A stretch of 32,158 nucleotides of DNA from Candidatus Altimarinota bacterium (lineage in GTDB: Bacteria; Patescibacteriota; Gracilibacteria; BD1-5; UBA6164): assembly GCA_943356435.1 (NCBI GenBank), contig CALREY010000016.1:1-32158 (forward strand), written 5' to 3'. The translations under genes were made by a program, and so were the position numbers. How positions within the stretch are numbered: position 1 is the stretch's first letter; every line of letters begins with the position of its first letter. The notes beneath the pieces were generated by a model that saw only the letters and a list, made by a program, of their open reading frames with translations, made no database searches and was not told the origin of the DNA. Shown here piece after piece: positions 31,959 through 32,158 of this stretch.

Positions 31959-32158
31959 TTATTTTTTATTGTTACTTGCTAAATATTTGTATTTTTCAGT
32001 TTTTGGTAAGTCTTCTTTTAAGACTTTTTTAGTTGTTTCTCAGTATATTGTTTGAGGGAAGTATTTTGGTAGTGTTTCTAAGCTTTGAGCATCTTTATAT
32101 TTTCAATGATAAGCCGGAGAATCCTCATCTATTTCAGCTTTTATATAGTTTTCTTTGT
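31959..32158 (-). CDS. C-terminal end of a gene cut by the window edge (65 aa seen)
   Basis: Only the last 65 codons are present, ending in TAA at 31959-31961; the start lies beyond 32158. The visible part is polar and Lys-rich (AEIDEDSPAYHGKYKDAQ, later TLPKYFPQTIYGETTKKV), with TGA as Gly twice. It cannot be identified from this piece. It overlaps no other gene and is one base from the HAD gene, suggesting the same operon. Confidence 0.7.

Noticed and set aside
198-32158. Interpretation as many short ORFs, pseudogenes or frameshifts
   Set aside because: Reading TGA as Gly joins the pieces into full-length genes with intact catalytic motifs and multiple-of-three lengths; no real frameshift was found.
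198-32158. UGA = Trp (mycoplasma-type code 4)
   Set aside because: TGA falls at invariant Gly positions (Walker A, KTGT, GGEP, GxGD), and Trp positions use TGG.
1-32158. CRISPR arrays, insertion sequences, integrase attachment sites, tRNA or rRNA genes
   Set aside because: No regularly spaced repeats, transposase genes, flanking duplications or tRNA/rRNA-like GC-rich folds were seen other than the island at 30630-30790.

Overview
The window reads as a fragment of a very AT-rich genome from the Absconditabacteria (SR1)/Gracilibacteria side of the candidate phyla radiation. The main evidence is that TGA is read as glycine (genetic code 25). In-frame TGA falls at invariant glycines: the MoxR Walker A loop, the KTG(T) box of a penicillin-binding protein, the GGEP motif of a radical SAM enzyme and the IGGGTPS motif of a HemW-like enzyme. 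TGG still encodes Trp, and genes end in TAA or TAG. Read this way, 29 genes tile almost the whole window. With the standard code nearly all of them would look fragmented. Most starts have no Shine-Dalgarno sequence, only AT-rich leaders. No tRNA, rRNA, CRISPR array or insertion sequence was seen.

Layout: (1) 198-1494 (+) holds a small helical protein and a protein with a peptidoglycan-binding-like motif. (2) 1570-6244 (-) is a cell-wall pair: an LCP-family protein, then a class A penicillin-binding protein with Ig-like C-terminal domains. (3) 6445-11511 (+) is a compact MoxR/Bat operon: MoxR ATPase, DUF58, a DUF4381-like membrane protein, two membrane-anchored VWA proteins and a TPR protein. 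(4) 11549-19225 (-) and 19329-21039 (+) form a divergent radical SAM locus. The plus arm encodes HxsD-like and HxsB-like proteins of the His-Xaa-Ser system. The minus arm encodes a UbiU-like and a UbiV-like U32 protein, a HemW/HemN-like radical SAM protein, an unknown lipoprotein, an unknown membrane-anchored protein, a 72-aa His-Xaa-Ser peptide (the probable substrate) and a secreted Cys-rich protein with a thrombospondin type 1 repeat. (5) 21102-25384 (+) encodes a giant secreted protein and an A24 prepilin peptidase. (6) 25414-27110 encodes YbaB, an acidic coiled-coil protein and a HAD-like protein. (7) 27112-30549 (-) is the ileS operon, preceded at 30561-30793 by what looks like a T-box leader. 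(8) 30837-32158 (-) encodes an unknown protein, a HAD phosphatase-like protein and the end of another gene.

The most exciting part is region 4. It looks like a peptide-maturation system in a recoded, probably host-dependent bacterium. It joins HxsB and HxsD to a U32 pair of the kind that performs O2-independent hydroxylation and to a HemW-like enzyme, with no recognisable HxsC. The substrate-like peptide is co-directional with, and 18 bases upstream of, a secreted TSP1-domain protein, which suggests a modified surface product used in cell contact. The chemistry and the role are inference. The second find is a candidate ileS T-box with a TGG-containing 7-nt bulge, an AUC (Ile) triplet in a hairpin loop and a strong intrinsic terminator just before the operon.
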